Source: Leptospira bandrabouensis
GTDB taxonomy: Bacteria; Spirochaetota; Leptospiria; Leptospirales; Leptospiraceae
Length of the DNA stretch: 64,000 nt
Assembly (NCBI RefSeq): GCF_004770905.1
Contig: NZ_RQHT01000014.1
Span: 558,001-622,000, forward strand
Direction: 5' to 3'
The position numbers and the translations under genes are program-made. Under the pieces are notes generated by a model. That model had not been told where the DNA came from, searched no databases, and was given only the letters and a program-made list of their open reading frames with translations. Of this stretch, positions 26,859-36,548 are shown in pieces. Numbering within the stretch: position 1 is the first letter of the stretch; the number at the start of each line of letters is the position of its first letter.

Positions 26859-28103
26859 ATGGAAAAAATTGCAGGAAAGATCGTCACTCATGAAAGGGAA
26901 TTTGAAGGTACAATTGAATTTGATTCAAGTACTGGACTCATCACAGGAGTGAGAGAAGGTATTGATCCTGATGCACATCAGTTTTCTGAAGGTTCGGTGA
27001 TTTTTCCCGGTTTTGGTGATATTCACATCCATGCAAGAGAAGATGTAAGTGGAAAACATACTTACAAAGAAGATTTTGTTTCAGCGGGGAATGCTGCCAT
27101 CAACGGCGGTGTGATTCATGTGGCTGATATGCCAAACAATCCTGTTCCTCCCATTGATGATGAGTCATACTCCGCCAAACAAGCGCTCACCAAAAAAGCT
27201 CCTATTCATATCACCTTGTATGCAGGCATTGGCCCTCATACCAAACCTTTGGAAAAAAAAGTTCCCTATAAAGTGTTTATGGGCCCATCCATTGGAGAAT
27301 TATTTTTTCATGACAATGCTTCTTTAGAAGAAGTGATCAAACACTACGAAGGCCAAGACATTAGTTTTCATTGTGAAGATCCAGAGATTCTCGTGGCCAA
27401 CCAATCACAACCCACACATGAAAAAAGACGTCCCAAAGAAGCAGAAACCGTAGCTACTGATTTTGCTTTGTATTTAATCGAAAAATACAATTTGAAAGGA
27501 AAACTCTGTCATTATTCTACAAAGGATGGTCTTTCAAAAATCGTCGCAGCTAAAAAAAGAGGAGTGAATGTGACTTGTGAAGTGACACCCACTCATTTGA
27601 TGTTTGATACAGATATGTTAACAGAAACCAATCACAAATGGTTTCAAATGAACCCACCACTTCGTGGTAAAGAAGACCGTGAAGCAATGGTCCAAGGAAT
27701 TTTAAATGGACATATCGACTACTTAGCAACAGACCATGCCCCGCATTCCATTGAAGAAAAACAAAAAGGGACAAGTGGAATCTCCCAACTGGATACGTAT
27801 GGGTTATTTGTAACCTATATGATACTCAAACTAAACATTCCGATGACTACTGTAGCAAAAATTTGCGCCAAAAATCCGGGAGAGTTCGTAGCACCTTACT
27901 TACCCGACAAATTTGGGAAGGGTGTTGGAATTATTAATCAAGGTTATGCGGCGAATTTTTCTGTCTTAAATTTAAAAAAACCAGTTGAATTTAAAAAATC
28001 AATGGTTAAAAGTAAGTCCGGTTGGTCACCCTTTGAAGGATTCCAATTTCCTGGATCTATCGAAGCAGTTTACTTTTTAGGCAAAGAAATACATGCAAAA
28101 TGA
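26859..28103 (+). CDS. Dihydroorotase-family amidohydrolase
   Basis: A 414-residue amidohydrolase. The metal site is visible in FPGFGDIHIHARED (HxH near residue 56), the lysine region VPYKVFMGPSIGE (candidate carboxylated lysine), SFHCEDPEI, LCHYSTKDG, and the catalytic aspartate in YLATDHAPHS. CEVTPTHLMFD also matches dihydroorotases. The family hydrolyses dihydroorotate/carbamoyl aspartate in pyrimidine synthesis; allantoinase and dihydropyrimidinase relatives are less likely on these motifs. A ribosome site AGGGG precedes the ATG. The gene overlaps the following GGDEF/EAL gene by 11 bp. I call the family with confidence, but whether it is the main PyrC cannot be told from this window. Confidence 0.88.
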   Translation: MEKIAGKIVTHEREFEGTIEFDSSTGLITGVREGIDPDAHQFSEGSVIFPGFGDIHIHAREDVSGKHTYKEDFVSAGNAAINGGVIHVADMPNNPVPPIDDESYSAKQALTKKAPIHITLYAGIGPHTKPLEKKVPYKVFMGPSIGELFFHDNASLEEVIKHYEGQDISFHCEDPEILVANQSQPTHEKRRPKEAETVATDFALYLIEKYNLKGKLCHYSTKDGLSKIVAAKKRGVNVTCEVTPTHLMFDTDMLTETNHKWFQMNPPLRGKEDREAMVQGILNGHIDYLATDHAPHSIEEKQKGTSGISQLDTYGLFVTYMILKLNIPMTTVAKICAKNPGEFVAPYLPDKFGKGVGIINQGYAANFSVLNLKKPVEFKKSMVKSKSGWSPFEGFQFPGSIEAVYFLGKEIHAK

Positions 28104-30177
28104 GCCATTAGGCAGTAATATTCTCTCCGGACTCACAGTTAAATCGCTCCTCGCCGAATATCCAAACAGTTTTCAAGTCATGGATTGGGAGGGAACTTTT
28201 ATTTCCGTTACCGAAAGATTTGCCAAGTTTCTTGAATTTTCTCCAAAAGAGATTGCCGGTAAGTCAATTCTTGATTTTACACAAGAAGACGATAAAGAAA
28301 ATACAAAATATACTTTTGATAGTTTGGGTGAGAATCCGAATATTTTAAATTTCGAAAACAGGCTCGTTACAAAATCCAAGGAAGAAGTTTGGATCATTTG
28401 GTTACTCATCCCATTACGAGAATCAAAAATCATTTTGGCTTTTGATCGGGATGTGACCATTCAAAAAGATATATCTTTTGAGTTCCTTCTCCAACAACAA
28501 AAGTACAAATCTATTTTTGATAACTTACCTATGGGCATTGCCATCACCGATGAAAAAGGTAAAATTGTAGAAACAAACAAAACAGCCAGAAATTATTTTA
28601 ACATTCAAGATGGAGAACTTTTAAACAGAACTTTAAACATTCGAAAGTATACTCTTATCCAACCCAATGGAAATAAAATTTATCCACGTAAATCAAGTCT
28701 TATGCGTGCACTTCGTCACAAAGAAGTCATTCGAAATATGGAAATTGGTCTCATCAAAGAAGATAAAATTACTTGGTTTGATATTTTAGCGACTCCAATT
28801 CCACTTGAAAACTTTGGACTTGCCGTTGCCTTCCTCGACATCACACAAAGAAGACATGCAGAAGAAAAAATTGCCTATATGGCTTTTTTTGACCAACTAA
28901 CAAACTTACCAAATCGTAATTCCCTTATCGACAAACTATTTCCTATTTTTGAAGAAGCAAGAAGACACGGAAATCTAGTTGGAATTCTTGCGATTGATTT
29001 GGATAACTTCAAAATCATCAATGATTCTCGAGGCCATGACTTCGGTGATAAAATTATCAAATTAGTTGCCTACCGAATTAGAGAAAGCATTCGCGTTTAT
29101 GATTTGATTAGTAGACAAGGTGGAGATGAATTCACCGTTGTATTACCCGATTTATCAAACGAAAGAGATGCTGCGGTAATTTCTGAATCAATTTTAGATG
29201 CGATGACACATCCCTTTGTGATTGATGGGGAAAGAATTTTTGTAAACATATCCATCGGGATCGCACTTTATCCAACAGATGGAAAAGACTCCAACACACT
29301 TTTCAAAAATGCAGACAGTGCACTGAACTTGGCTAAATCCCAAGGTAAAAACTGTTATGTATTTTTTACGGAAGAACTGCAAACCGTTGTGGCGGAACGA
29401 TTAGAAATCGAAAACCGAATGCGAATTGCCATCATCGAAAATCAATTTACTTTGATGTACCAACCTAAAATAGATCTTTATACAAAAAAACCAGTGGGTG
29501 TTGAGGCTCTGATACGTTGGCGTCATCCAGAACGAGGACTTATTTCTCCTAACGTATTTATTCCTATCTCTGAAGAAACAGGAATGATTTTAGCCATCGG
29601 GGAATGGGTGATTAAATCTGCCATCCAAACTATGCGAATTTGGAAAGATGCAGGGATAAACGATGTTTCTATGGCTGTAAATATCTCCACCAAACAGTTC
29701 AAACACGAGAAATTGATTTCTACCATCGCAGAAAATTTAAAACTTTTTAAAGTGGATCCACACGACTTGGAAGTGGAACTTACTGAAAGTTCGGTAATGG
29801 AAAACGCTGACGAAGCGGTTCGGACCATGCAAGAAATTCGGAAACTAGGTGCGAAAATTGCCATTGATGACTTTGGAACTGGCTACAGTAGTTTGGGTTA
29901 TTTGAAAAAACTACCTATCTCTTCCTTAAAAATTGACCGCTCGTTTGTGTCTGAAATCACTTCCGACAAAGATTCAAAAACCATCATTCATGCAGTTTCC
30001 AACCTAGCGCATAACCTTGGTTTAATTGTAGTCGCCGAAGGGGCGGAAACGGAGGAACAAGTAAGTTTACTTGCAGAAAGTGGTGTGGATCTGATTCAGG
30101 GGTTTTTCTTTGCTAAACCGATGACTTCCGAGGATTGCCTTCATTTTCTGAAGACAGAACTTGGAATTTCGGATTGA
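28093..30177 (+). CDS. PAS-PAS-GGDEF-EAL cyclic-di-GMP enzyme
   Basis: A 694-residue cytoplasmic protein. Two PAS-like sensory domains (about residues 18-125 and 130-255) precede the GGDEF domain, in which the metal site DLDNFKIINDSRGHDFGD and the active loop SRQGGDEFTVVL are intact. RVYD five residues before GGDEF is a canonical product-inhibition I-site. The EAL domain keeps VEALIRWRHP, NISTKQF, VELTESSVM, AIDDFGTGYSSL, LKIDRSFV and VVAEGAETEE, so both synthesis and breakdown of c-di-GMP look possible. It overlaps the dihydroorotase gene by 11 bp and lies 42 bp before pheT, so c-di-GMP turnover may share a transcript with housekeeping genes. No membrane segment was seen. Confidence 0.95.
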   Translation: MQNEPLGSNILSGLTVKSLLAEYPNSFQVMDWEGTFISVTERFAKFLEFSPKEIAGKSILDFTQEDDKENTKYTFDSLGENPNILNFENRLVTKSKEEVWIIWLLIPLRESKIILAFDRDVTIQKDISFEFLLQQQKYKSIFDNLPMGIAITDEKGKIVETNKTARNYFNIQDGELLNRTLNIRKYTLIQPNGNKIYPRKSSLMRALRHKEVIRNMEIGLIKEDKITWFDILATPIPLENFGLAVAFLDITQRRHAEEKIAYMAFFDQLTNLPNRNSLIDKLFPIFEEARRHGNLVGILAIDLDNFKIINDSRGHDFGDKIIKLVAYRIRESIRVYDLISRQGGDEFTVVLPDLSNERDAAVISESILDAMTHPFVIDGERIFVNISIGIALYPTDGKDSNTLFKNADSALNLAKSQGKNCYVFFTEELQTVVAERLEIENRMRIAIIENQFTLMYQPKIDLYTKKPVGVEALIRWRHPERGLISPNVFIPISEETGMILAIGEWVIKSAIQTMRIWKDAGINDVSMAVNISTKQFKHEKLISTIAENLKLFKVDPHDLEVELTESSVMENADEAVRTMQEIRKLGAKIAIDDFGTGYSSLGYLKKLPISSLKIDRSFVSEITSDKDSKTIIHAVSNLAHNLGLIVVAEGAETEEQVSLLAESGVDLIQGFFFAKPMTSEDCLHFLKTELGISD

Positions 30178-30219
30178 CCCGTTCGGTTTCCCACCGTTTC
30201 TATCAATTAAGGATTTCAC

Positions 30220-32619
30220 TTGAAACTTTCAGTTGATTGGTTAAACGAATTTACCCCGCTCTCCCAGGTCCCATTCGAAAAGGTTCTGGAAAAAATTAAT
30301 ACATCCATTTGCGAAATTGATGATGTGGAAGAATTTAAAGTCCACCTATCTTCAGTTATCACAGTCAAAATCAAATCACTGGAAAAACATCCGAATGCAG
30401 AAAAACTGCAAACCACCATTGCTACAGATGGTTCTAAAGATTACCAAATTGTCACTGCAGCAACGAATGTAAAAGCCGGAGACATCGTTCCTTTGGCTCT
30501 ACCAGGAACCAAATTAGATGGAAAAGAAATTTTAGATTCGGAACTAAGAGGGGTCCGTTCGCAAGGCATGTATTGTTCTGAAAAAGAATTGGGACTGGCT
30601 CTCGAATCCTCTGGAGTTTTAATTTTTCCTGCAGATACAACTCTCGGAATTTCTGTTCGCAAACTTTTTTTATGGGAAGATACCATTCTCACAATCGATA
30701 ATAAATCCATTACACATAGACCCGATCTTTGGAATCATTTTGGATTTGCTCGTGAACTTGCCTCCCAACTCCAATTGCCTTTAAACGATTTTCCTTTCCA
30801 AGCAGATATAAAATTAGAATCAGGAAATGACGGACTTACGGTTACAGATTCAGAACATGCACATGCATATTACGTTTGTTCCATTCAAGATGTAAACATA
30901 ACCCCGTCCAATCCTAAAATCAAATCAAGACTTGAAAAATGCGGTATTCGTTCAATTAACAATGTTGTAGATGTTTCCAATTATCTTTTATTGGAACTTG
31001 GACAACCCACCCATTTTTTTGATCGTGAAAGATTACAATCTACAACCTTCTCTGTGATAAAATCTAAAGATGGTGACACATTTCCTCTGTTAGATGATAC
31101 ATCGCCTAAATTACAAAAAGATCTCCTACTCATTCAAAATGGAAAAGATCCTGTTGCTTTAGCGGGGGTTATGGGAGGAAAAGATTCTGCTGTTATCGAT
31201 TCTACAAAAAATATAGTAATGGAATCGGCAGTTTTCAAAAGAGAAGATGTTCGTTACACCATTCGCAAAACCAATATCCGCACTGAATCTGCGGTTCGTT
31301 ACGAAAAAGGATTAGATAGTTATACTTGTTTGCCTGTCATTAAACGTGCCGTGCAACTTTTAAAAGAAAATGGAAATCCAAAAATTAAAGTATTTTCACC
31401 GCAAGGATTCAACCATACTGAATCAAAATCAGTTACGATCAAAACCAATCTTAGTTTCCTACGTCATAAATTAGGAAAAAATATTTCACAAAGTGAAGTT
31501 ACAGAAATCTTAAAACGACTTGGATTTACTGTTACAAACGAAGGTGAAGAGTTAACAGTTCTTGTTCCTAAATACAGACAAAACTATGATGTCACCATTC
31601 CTGAAGACCTTGTGGAAGAAATTGGAAGGACTATTGGATATGCATCCATCCAAACACAAGCACTTTCCATGGCAGTGGAAACACCGATTCGAAATCCATT
31701 ACGTGAATTAGAAAGAAGAGTTAAAAACTTCCTGGCATTAGAAATTGGATTTAACGAAGTATATAACTATTCTTTTGCTTCACCTACAGATGCAAAATTA
31801 GAAGCAACTTTAGAAAGTTCTTCACTAAAAATTGCAAATGAAATGCCCGACGAACACTCATTACTGCGAAATAGTTTATATCCAGGTTTAATTAAACAAG
31901 CGAAACTCAACCAAGACCGATTTGATTCCATTAATCTATTTGAATTGGGAAGAACTTATCATAAAGAGGGAAAAGGTTCAGAATTAGCAGAAGAAAAACG
32001 TTGGATGTCTATTCTTTCCCTCTCCAAAAATAAACCCAATGACCTAACAGCGGTGGAACTGGAGTTTCTACAATTAAGAGAAACCATCTCCGAACTTTTT
32101 CAATATCTGAACCTTCCAAAATTCCAATGGTCTAAAACTACCAGAAATTATTTCCATCCGAATGCAGCACTTGTTCTTTCTTATGAAGGCAACGAAATTG
32201 CAGAATTAGGGATTCTTCACACGCGTTATGCGGATGAATATGACTTAAAACGTAGGGCCATTTTATCCAAAATCAATATGGAATTATTAGTAGAAATTTG
32301 GGAAAAATGGGGAAGAAATTCACATTTTATTCCACCATCTAACTTCCCTCAAGGCCAACTTGATCTTTCTTTACTTATGAACGAAAAAGAGGCAACGGAA
32401 CCTTTTGCGAACTTAGTCAAAACAATGAATATTCCAGAACTTGAATCCGTTTTTGTTCAGACCATCTTCAGAGGAGAATCTGTAGGAGAAGGAAAAAAAT
32501 CTGTCACCTATCGATTTCAACTTATGTCCTATGATAAAACCTTTACGCAAGAAAGGTTTAAAGAACTTTCCGATTCGCTTGTCGAAGCGGCCAAAGTGAA
32601 CGGATACAACTTAAGATAA
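30220..32619 (+). CDS. pheT: Phenylalanyl-tRNA synthetase beta subunit
   Basis: A 799-residue subunit of the (alpha-beta)2 phenylalanyl-tRNA synthetase. The TTG start at 30220 has AAGGA 6 nt upstream and gives the family start MKLSVDWLNEFTPL. The tRNA-binding OB domain (VITVKIKSLEKHPNAEKLQ ... GVRSQGMYCSEKELGL) covers about residues 40-150. B3/B4 editing and B5 domains follow, then the catalytic-like core (PDEHSLLRNSLYPGLIKQAKLN, FELGRTYHKEG). A C-terminal FDX-ACB anticodon domain closes it (PPSNFPQGQLDLSLLM ... SVTYRFQLMSYDKTFTQERF). pheS is not adjacent, unlike the common pheST pair. The upstream gene is a GGDEF/EAL enzyme. Confidence 0.97.
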   Translation: MKLSVDWLNEFTPLSQVPFEKVLEKINTSICEIDDVEEFKVHLSSVITVKIKSLEKHPNAEKLQTTIATDGSKDYQIVTAATNVKAGDIVPLALPGTKLDGKEILDSELRGVRSQGMYCSEKELGLALESSGVLIFPADTTLGISVRKLFLWEDTILTIDNKSITHRPDLWNHFGFARELASQLQLPLNDFPFQADIKLESGNDGLTVTDSEHAHAYYVCSIQDVNITPSNPKIKSRLEKCGIRSINNVVDVSNYLLLELGQPTHFFDRERLQSTTFSVIKSKDGDTFPLLDDTSPKLQKDLLLIQNGKDPVALAGVMGGKDSAVIDSTKNIVMESAVFKREDVRYTIRKTNIRTESAVRYEKGLDSYTCLPVIKRAVQLLKENGNPKIKVFSPQGFNHTESKSVTIKTNLSFLRHKLGKNISQSEVTEILKRLGFTVTNEGEELTVLVPKYRQNYDVTIPEDLVEEIGRTIGYASIQTQALSMAVETPIRNPLRELERRVKNFLALEIGFNEVYNYSFASPTDAKLEATLESSSLKIANEMPDEHSLLRNSLYPGLIKQAKLNQDRFDSINLFELGRTYHKEGKGSELAEEKRWMSILSLSKNKPNDLTAVELEFLQLRETISELFQYLNLPKFQWSKTTRNYFHPNAALVLSYEGNEIAELGILHTRYADEYDLKRRAILSKINMELLVEIWEKWGRNSHFIPPSNFPQGQLDLSLLMNEKEATEPFANLVKTMNIPELESVFVQTIFRGESVGEGKKSVTYRFQLMSYDKTFTQERFKELSDSLVEAAKVNGYNLR

Positions 32620-32626
32620 AATTGCT

Positions 32627-32655
32627 TTGACAAAACCCGATTTTTATCGGGTAAT
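32627..32655 (+). promoter_or_regulatory. Sigma70-like promoter with a palindrome in the spacer
   Basis: TTGACA (32627-32632) and GGTAAT (32650-32655) are 17 bp apart. The spacer holds ACCCGAT-TTTT-ATCGGGT (32635-32652), a perfect 7-bp inverted repeat overlapping the -10. A regulator bound there would block polymerase. It lies 12 bp before the ATG of the 7TM-SpoIIE gene. No T-tract follows the hairpin, so it is not a standard pheT terminator. Confidence 0.5.
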
Positions 32656-32666
32656 CATCCGAGTTT

Positions 32667-34628
32667 ATGCGGATACTCCTAACAGTCATTTTGTCGGGCC
32701 TACTTCTTTCTTGTTCACGATTGGAAATTCAAAAATCCATTACGGATGACAGTTTTGTTCCGCAAAAAATTGATTATGCCATTGCGACAAACTTAGAAAC
32801 TAATTTTCAAAAACTTAGATGGACACCTATCTTTAAAAATAACTTAAGTTTAGGTTTTCAATCGGAACATGTTTACCTACGAATCAAGGCAATCAACCCA
32901 ACACCAGTTAATAAACTCATACTCGATTTAGGAAATCCACATCTTGATATGGTTCGTGTATATGAGGAAGGGAATCCAGAACCGTTAAAAGAAGGCGGAG
33001 ATTTTATAGCACATTCGCATTGGGATGCTTTTTCCAAATCAATTGCCTTCGAATTAGATTGGAAAGAGAATGAAACCAAAACATTGATTTTAGAAACGAA
33101 ATCATCATCCAACATTAGTTACTTAATCCGTTTTTATTCAAAGGAAACATTTTACTTAAAAGAAAATTTAGAAAATACCATACTAGGTTTTTTCTATGGG
33201 ACCATATTTATAATGGTCATTTACAATTTATTTATCTTTTTTATACTGAAAGAAAAAGCATATATCACCTATTCCATTTCTATTTTTTTTAACCTTATGT
33301 TACAGATGTATTTAAATGGAATTTTAAACCAAATATTCACTTTAGATCACCCAGAAATTCACAATCGGATTGGAAGTATTATTGTAACTTGTTCGGCTCT
33401 TTCGGGTTGGACATTTGCACAACAAACTTTAAACCTTAGAGAGTTAAATCCTTGGTCGCATCGTTTGATCCAATCCTTAAAAGTTATAGTTCTGTTTTAT
33501 ATTTTAATTCCTTATTCTTATTTACCCATTGACATTGCGGTTCGTTTGGGAAATTTGATTGCTCAAGTATTTGTGGTATCGGTGCTTCTTGTAGCCATTG
33601 TAAATTATAGCACTGGAAATAAACAAGCTAGGTTGTTTCTCATAGGATGGGGTACATTACTTTTTGGAATTCTAATGTATACTTTGATGCAAAATGGAAT
33701 TCTACCAGTGAATGTATTTACAATCTACGGAAACCAAATTGGTTCTACATTAGAAGCGGCCATTCTTTCGTTAGCCCTTGCCAACAAAATTAATGAATTA
33801 AAAGAAGAAAAATCCAAAACACAAGCAGAAGCTCTCGTTACACTTGAAGAGAAAGTAAGAGAAAGAACCAAAACTTTAGATGAATCTTTAAATTTGATTA
33901 AAAAAGATTTGAATGTTGCAAAAAAAATTCAAAAAACTTTATTCTCAGATATTAAAACAAGTGATCCAAGAATTCACTTTCATTCGTTCTACCAGTCAAT
34001 GTCAGAAGTTGGTGGCGATTTTTACGACCTAACACAAGTAAAACCTGACTATTATCGGATTTTTGTAGCAGATGCCACAGGTCATGGAATCCAAGCGGCT
34101 CTTATCACAATGGCAATTAAAGCAGAATACGAATCACTCAAAATGATTTATGATCATCCTGATGATTTAGTCTTTCACATGAACCAAATATTTATCAATA
34201 AATATAGTAATATTCAAACTATATTTACTTGTTCCGTTTGTGATATTGATTTAAAAAACAAAATGCTCTTTTATGCTTCGGCAGGACATCCAGACCAAAT
34301 TCATCAACGAATTTATGATATAAAACTCCTTCCAAGAACTGGAAAAATTATCGGACTTATGGATCATACCCAATACCGACTCATTGAACATCAAATTGAA
34401 GAAGGTGATCGTATTTTTCTTTTTACTGATGGAATTTTTGAACAATTTAACGAAGAAAAAGAACTTTTTGGTGAAGATCGTCTGTATGAAATTTTAAAAG
34501 AGAACTTAAAGATGAGTTTGGATCATACAATGGCAAAAGTACTAAGTGAACTAACATCGTTTACAGAAGGTGCTGCAAAACAAGACGACATCACATTTAT
34601 CGGTTGCGAAATTCAAAGTCTAAGTTGA
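32667..34628 (+). CDS. 7TM-DISM receptor-linked SpoIIE phosphatase
   Basis: A 653-residue protein. A lipoprotein-like signal (MRILLTVILSGLLLSC) is followed by an extracytoplasmic beta domain of the 7TMR-DISMED2 type (about residues 45-170; VYLRIKAINPTPVNKLILDL). Seven hydrophobic helices follow at about 175-385 (7TMR-DISM_7TM), then a coiled coil (LEEKVRERTKTLDESLNLI) and a SpoIIE-type PP2C domain. The metal-binding motifs VGGDFYDL, VADATGHG, LFTDGIFEQFN and QDDITFIG are intact. Such receptors are thought to bind carbohydrates or other ligands outside and signal through the phosphatase inside. The gene has its own candidate promoter and is followed 10 bp later by a carbonic-anhydrase-like gene. 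Confidence 0.92.
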   Translation: MRILLTVILSGLLLSCSRLEIQKSITDDSFVPQKIDYAIATNLETNFQKLRWTPIFKNNLSLGFQSEHVYLRIKAINPTPVNKLILDLGNPHLDMVRVYEEGNPEPLKEGGDFIAHSHWDAFSKSIAFELDWKENETKTLILETKSSSNISYLIRFYSKETFYLKENLENTILGFFYGTIFIMVIYNLFIFFILKEKAYITYSISIFFNLMLQMYLNGILNQIFTLDHPEIHNRIGSIIVTCSALSGWTFAQQTLNLRELNPWSHRLIQSLKVIVLFYILIPYSYLPIDIAVRLGNLIAQVFVVSVLLVAIVNYSTGNKQARLFLIGWGTLLFGILMYTLMQNGILPVNVFTIYGNQIGSTLEAAILSLALANKINELKEEKSKTQAEALVTLEEKVRERTKTLDESLNLIKKDLNVAKKIQKTLFSDIKTSDPRIHFHSFYQSMSEVGGDFYDLTQVKPDYYRIFVADATGHGIQAALITMAIKAEYESLKMIYDHPDDLVFHMNQIFINKYSNIQTIFTCSVCDIDLKNKMLFYASAGHPDQIHQRIYDIKLLPRTGKIIGLMDHTQYRLIEHQIEEGDRIFLFTDGIFEQFNEEKELFGEDRLYEILKENLKMSLDHTMAKVLSELTSFTEGAAKQDDITFIGCEIQSLS

Positions 34629-34638
34629 CTTTGATACC

Positions 34639-35211
34639 ATGTCCTATTCCGAAATTCCCGTTTTCGCAAAACCATTCATTCACCCTGCCGCCACAGCCTT
34701 TGGTATGATCGAATATGGAACTTCTGTTTCCTTATGGCCTGGAGCTGTAGTCCGAGCCGATATGAATACCATTAAATTAGGAAATTACGTCAATATCCAG
34801 GACAATTCCACTTTACATACCGATAGCACAAGCCCCATCTCTATCGGCGAATGGACATTAGTTGGTCATAATGTAATGATTCACGGTTGTAAAATTGGAA
34901 AAGGAGTTCTTGTTGGAATTGGTTCTATCGTTCTCGACAATGCAGAAATTGGTGATGGGTCTCAAATCGCAGCTGGTTGTATGATTCGTGGTGGGAAAAA
35001 AATTCCTCCACGTTCTCTTGTAGTTCCCAATGGTTCTGATATTAAAATTTTTCCTGGCAAAGCGAAACCAGAACTAACCGTAGCTGGCTGCATTGAATAC
35101 GCACATTTATCGGTTCGTTTTGAAAAAAATATTTTTGTCCCCTTTCAAAAGGAAGAAGAAGTTCATTTTGTAAACCAAGCCAAAGAAATTATAGAAAAGT
35201 TAGGTATCTAA
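34639..35211 (+). CDS. Gamma-class carbonic anhydrase-like hexapeptide protein
   Basis: A 190-residue left-handed beta-helix protein built of hexapeptide repeats (SLWPGAVVRADMNTIKLGNYV, IGKGVLVGIGSIVLDNAEIGDGSQIAAG). Three histidines at the family metal-site positions are present (STLHTD and VGHNVMIHG), and NIQDN matches the CaiE/YrdA/PaaY group. These proteins are trimeric; some hydrate CO2 and many have no proven reaction. It lies 10 bp after the 7TM-SpoIIE gene and 44 bp before an MFS transporter, probably on one transcript. Confidence 0.88.
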   Translation: MSYSEIPVFAKPFIHPAATAFGMIEYGTSVSLWPGAVVRADMNTIKLGNYVNIQDNSTLHTDSTSPISIGEWTLVGHNVMIHGCKIGKGVLVGIGSIVLDNAEIGDGSQIAAGCMIRGGKKIPPRSLVVPNGSDIKIFPGKAKPELTVAGCIEYAHLSVRFEKNIFVPFQKEEEVHFVNQAKEIIEKLGI

Positions 35212-35255
35212 CTTTTGAAACAAACAATTCTTATTGCCTAAACCTGAATCCTTTT

Positions 35256-36467
35256 ATGAAAAAAATTATAAATAAACTGCAAGTTCTTGGGATTTTTTCC
35301 ATCACACAAACTGTATTTCAAATTGGAACCGTAATGATTATGGCAGTTTCGGCTCTCGCCGGACAAACCATTGCACCTTCCCCCGAATCTGCTTCCTTGC
35401 CAATTTCTTTTGTTGTTTTAGGAACACTCATTGGTCTTGTGCCTGCTTCTCGATTGATGAAATGGAAAGGTAGCAAATTCGGTTTACTCACAGGAACCCT
35501 CATTGGAATTTTTGGTGCAATCCTAGCCTCCTATTCCATGTATGAAAAAAACTTTATCCTTTTTTCCATTGCACATTTGTTATATGGTTTTCATCAAGCA
35601 TTTGTCCAATACCTACGTTTCGTAGCTATGGAATCAGTACCTACGCATGATAGGGCAAATGCTCTTTCATGGATATTGGTTGCAGGAATTCCTGCGGCTT
35701 TTTTGGGTCCACTGGCTGGACTCCAAGGAAAAGAACTTTTTCCAAACTCTTTATATTTAGGATGTTATTTAATTTTAATCTCTAGTTTGTGTTTACAGTT
35801 TTTCTTTATTTTATTTTTACCAACACCTAACAAAGAAATATCGAATTCTTCAAAAGACAATTTAGATCTTTCACCAAGATTAGTTGCTCGGCCTTTTTCT
35901 TACCATATCCAAAATTTAGGACTCTGGGTATCTATTTTAGCAACTGCTTTTAGTTTTGGACTGATGGCTATGCTCATGTCTGCAGTTCCCGTGGCAATGA
36001 AATCACATGGCCACGAAATGCATGCTTCAACAAAGGTTTTACAATGGCATGTGTTAGGAATGTACATTCCTTCTTTTTTCTCAGGTCAATTGGTTCGTAA
36101 AATGACAGCTCCTTATTTGATTCTTTTAGGAATCTTGGTGATGGGACTCGAAAGTTTTGCCGCCTTACAAGGTACAGACTTTTTACCCTTTGCTCTGGCA
36201 CTGATTTTACTTGGAATCGGTTGGAATTTCATGTATGTAGGTGGAACAAACTTACTTGTAGAACAATACCATCCTTCAGAAAAAAACACAATCCAAGCCG
36301 TCAATGATACCATTGTATATTCGTTTGCGATCCTCTCTACCTATAGCGCAGGTTATTTGGAGCATAAAATAGGTTGGTTATCTCTCAATTTAGTGAGTAT
36401 CCCATTTTTGGTATTAGTTGCTATTTTTACAATGTATTACATACAAACCAAACAGCAGAGAAAGTAA
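35256..36467 (+). CDS. MFS transporter
   Basis: A 403-residue membrane protein with about twelve hydrophobic helices. The cytoplasmic loop between helices 2 and 3 has a degenerate MFS motif A (LVPASRLMKWKGSKFGLLTGT), and the gene's second half repeats the pattern (PSFFSGQLVRKMTAPYLILLG). A histidine-bearing segment (AMKSHGHEMHASTKVLQWHVLGMY) between the halves is unusual and might bind metal. No substrate can be assigned. It follows the gamma-carbonic anhydrase gene by 44 bp on the same strand. Confidence 0.85.
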   Translation: MKKIINKLQVLGIFSITQTVFQIGTVMIMAVSALAGQTIAPSPESASLPISFVVLGTLIGLVPASRLMKWKGSKFGLLTGTLIGIFGAILASYSMYEKNFILFSIAHLLYGFHQAFVQYLRFVAMESVPTHDRANALSWILVAGIPAAFLGPLAGLQGKELFPNSLYLGCYLILISSLCLQFFFILFLPTPNKEISNSSKDNLDLSPRLVARPFSYHIQNLGLWVSILATAFSFGLMAMLMSAVPVAMKSHGHEMHASTKVLQWHVLGMYIPSFFSGQLVRKMTAPYLILLGILVMGLESFAALQGTDFLPFALALILLGIGWNFMYVGGTNLLVEQYHPSEKNTIQAVNDTIVYSFAILSTYSAGYLEHKIGWLSLNLVSIPFLVLVAIFTMYYIQTKQQRK

Positions 36468-36548
36468 CCAAACGTCATTCGTTACAATGCAAAATTTAGT
36501 ATTTAGAATTTTTAAAACAATAATATAGAAGGAATTAAAAAATAAATT

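Noticed and set aside
30178..30219. T-box or attenuator before pheT
   Set aside because: Only 42 bp separate pheT from the previous gene, with no stem-loop or leader structure large enough.
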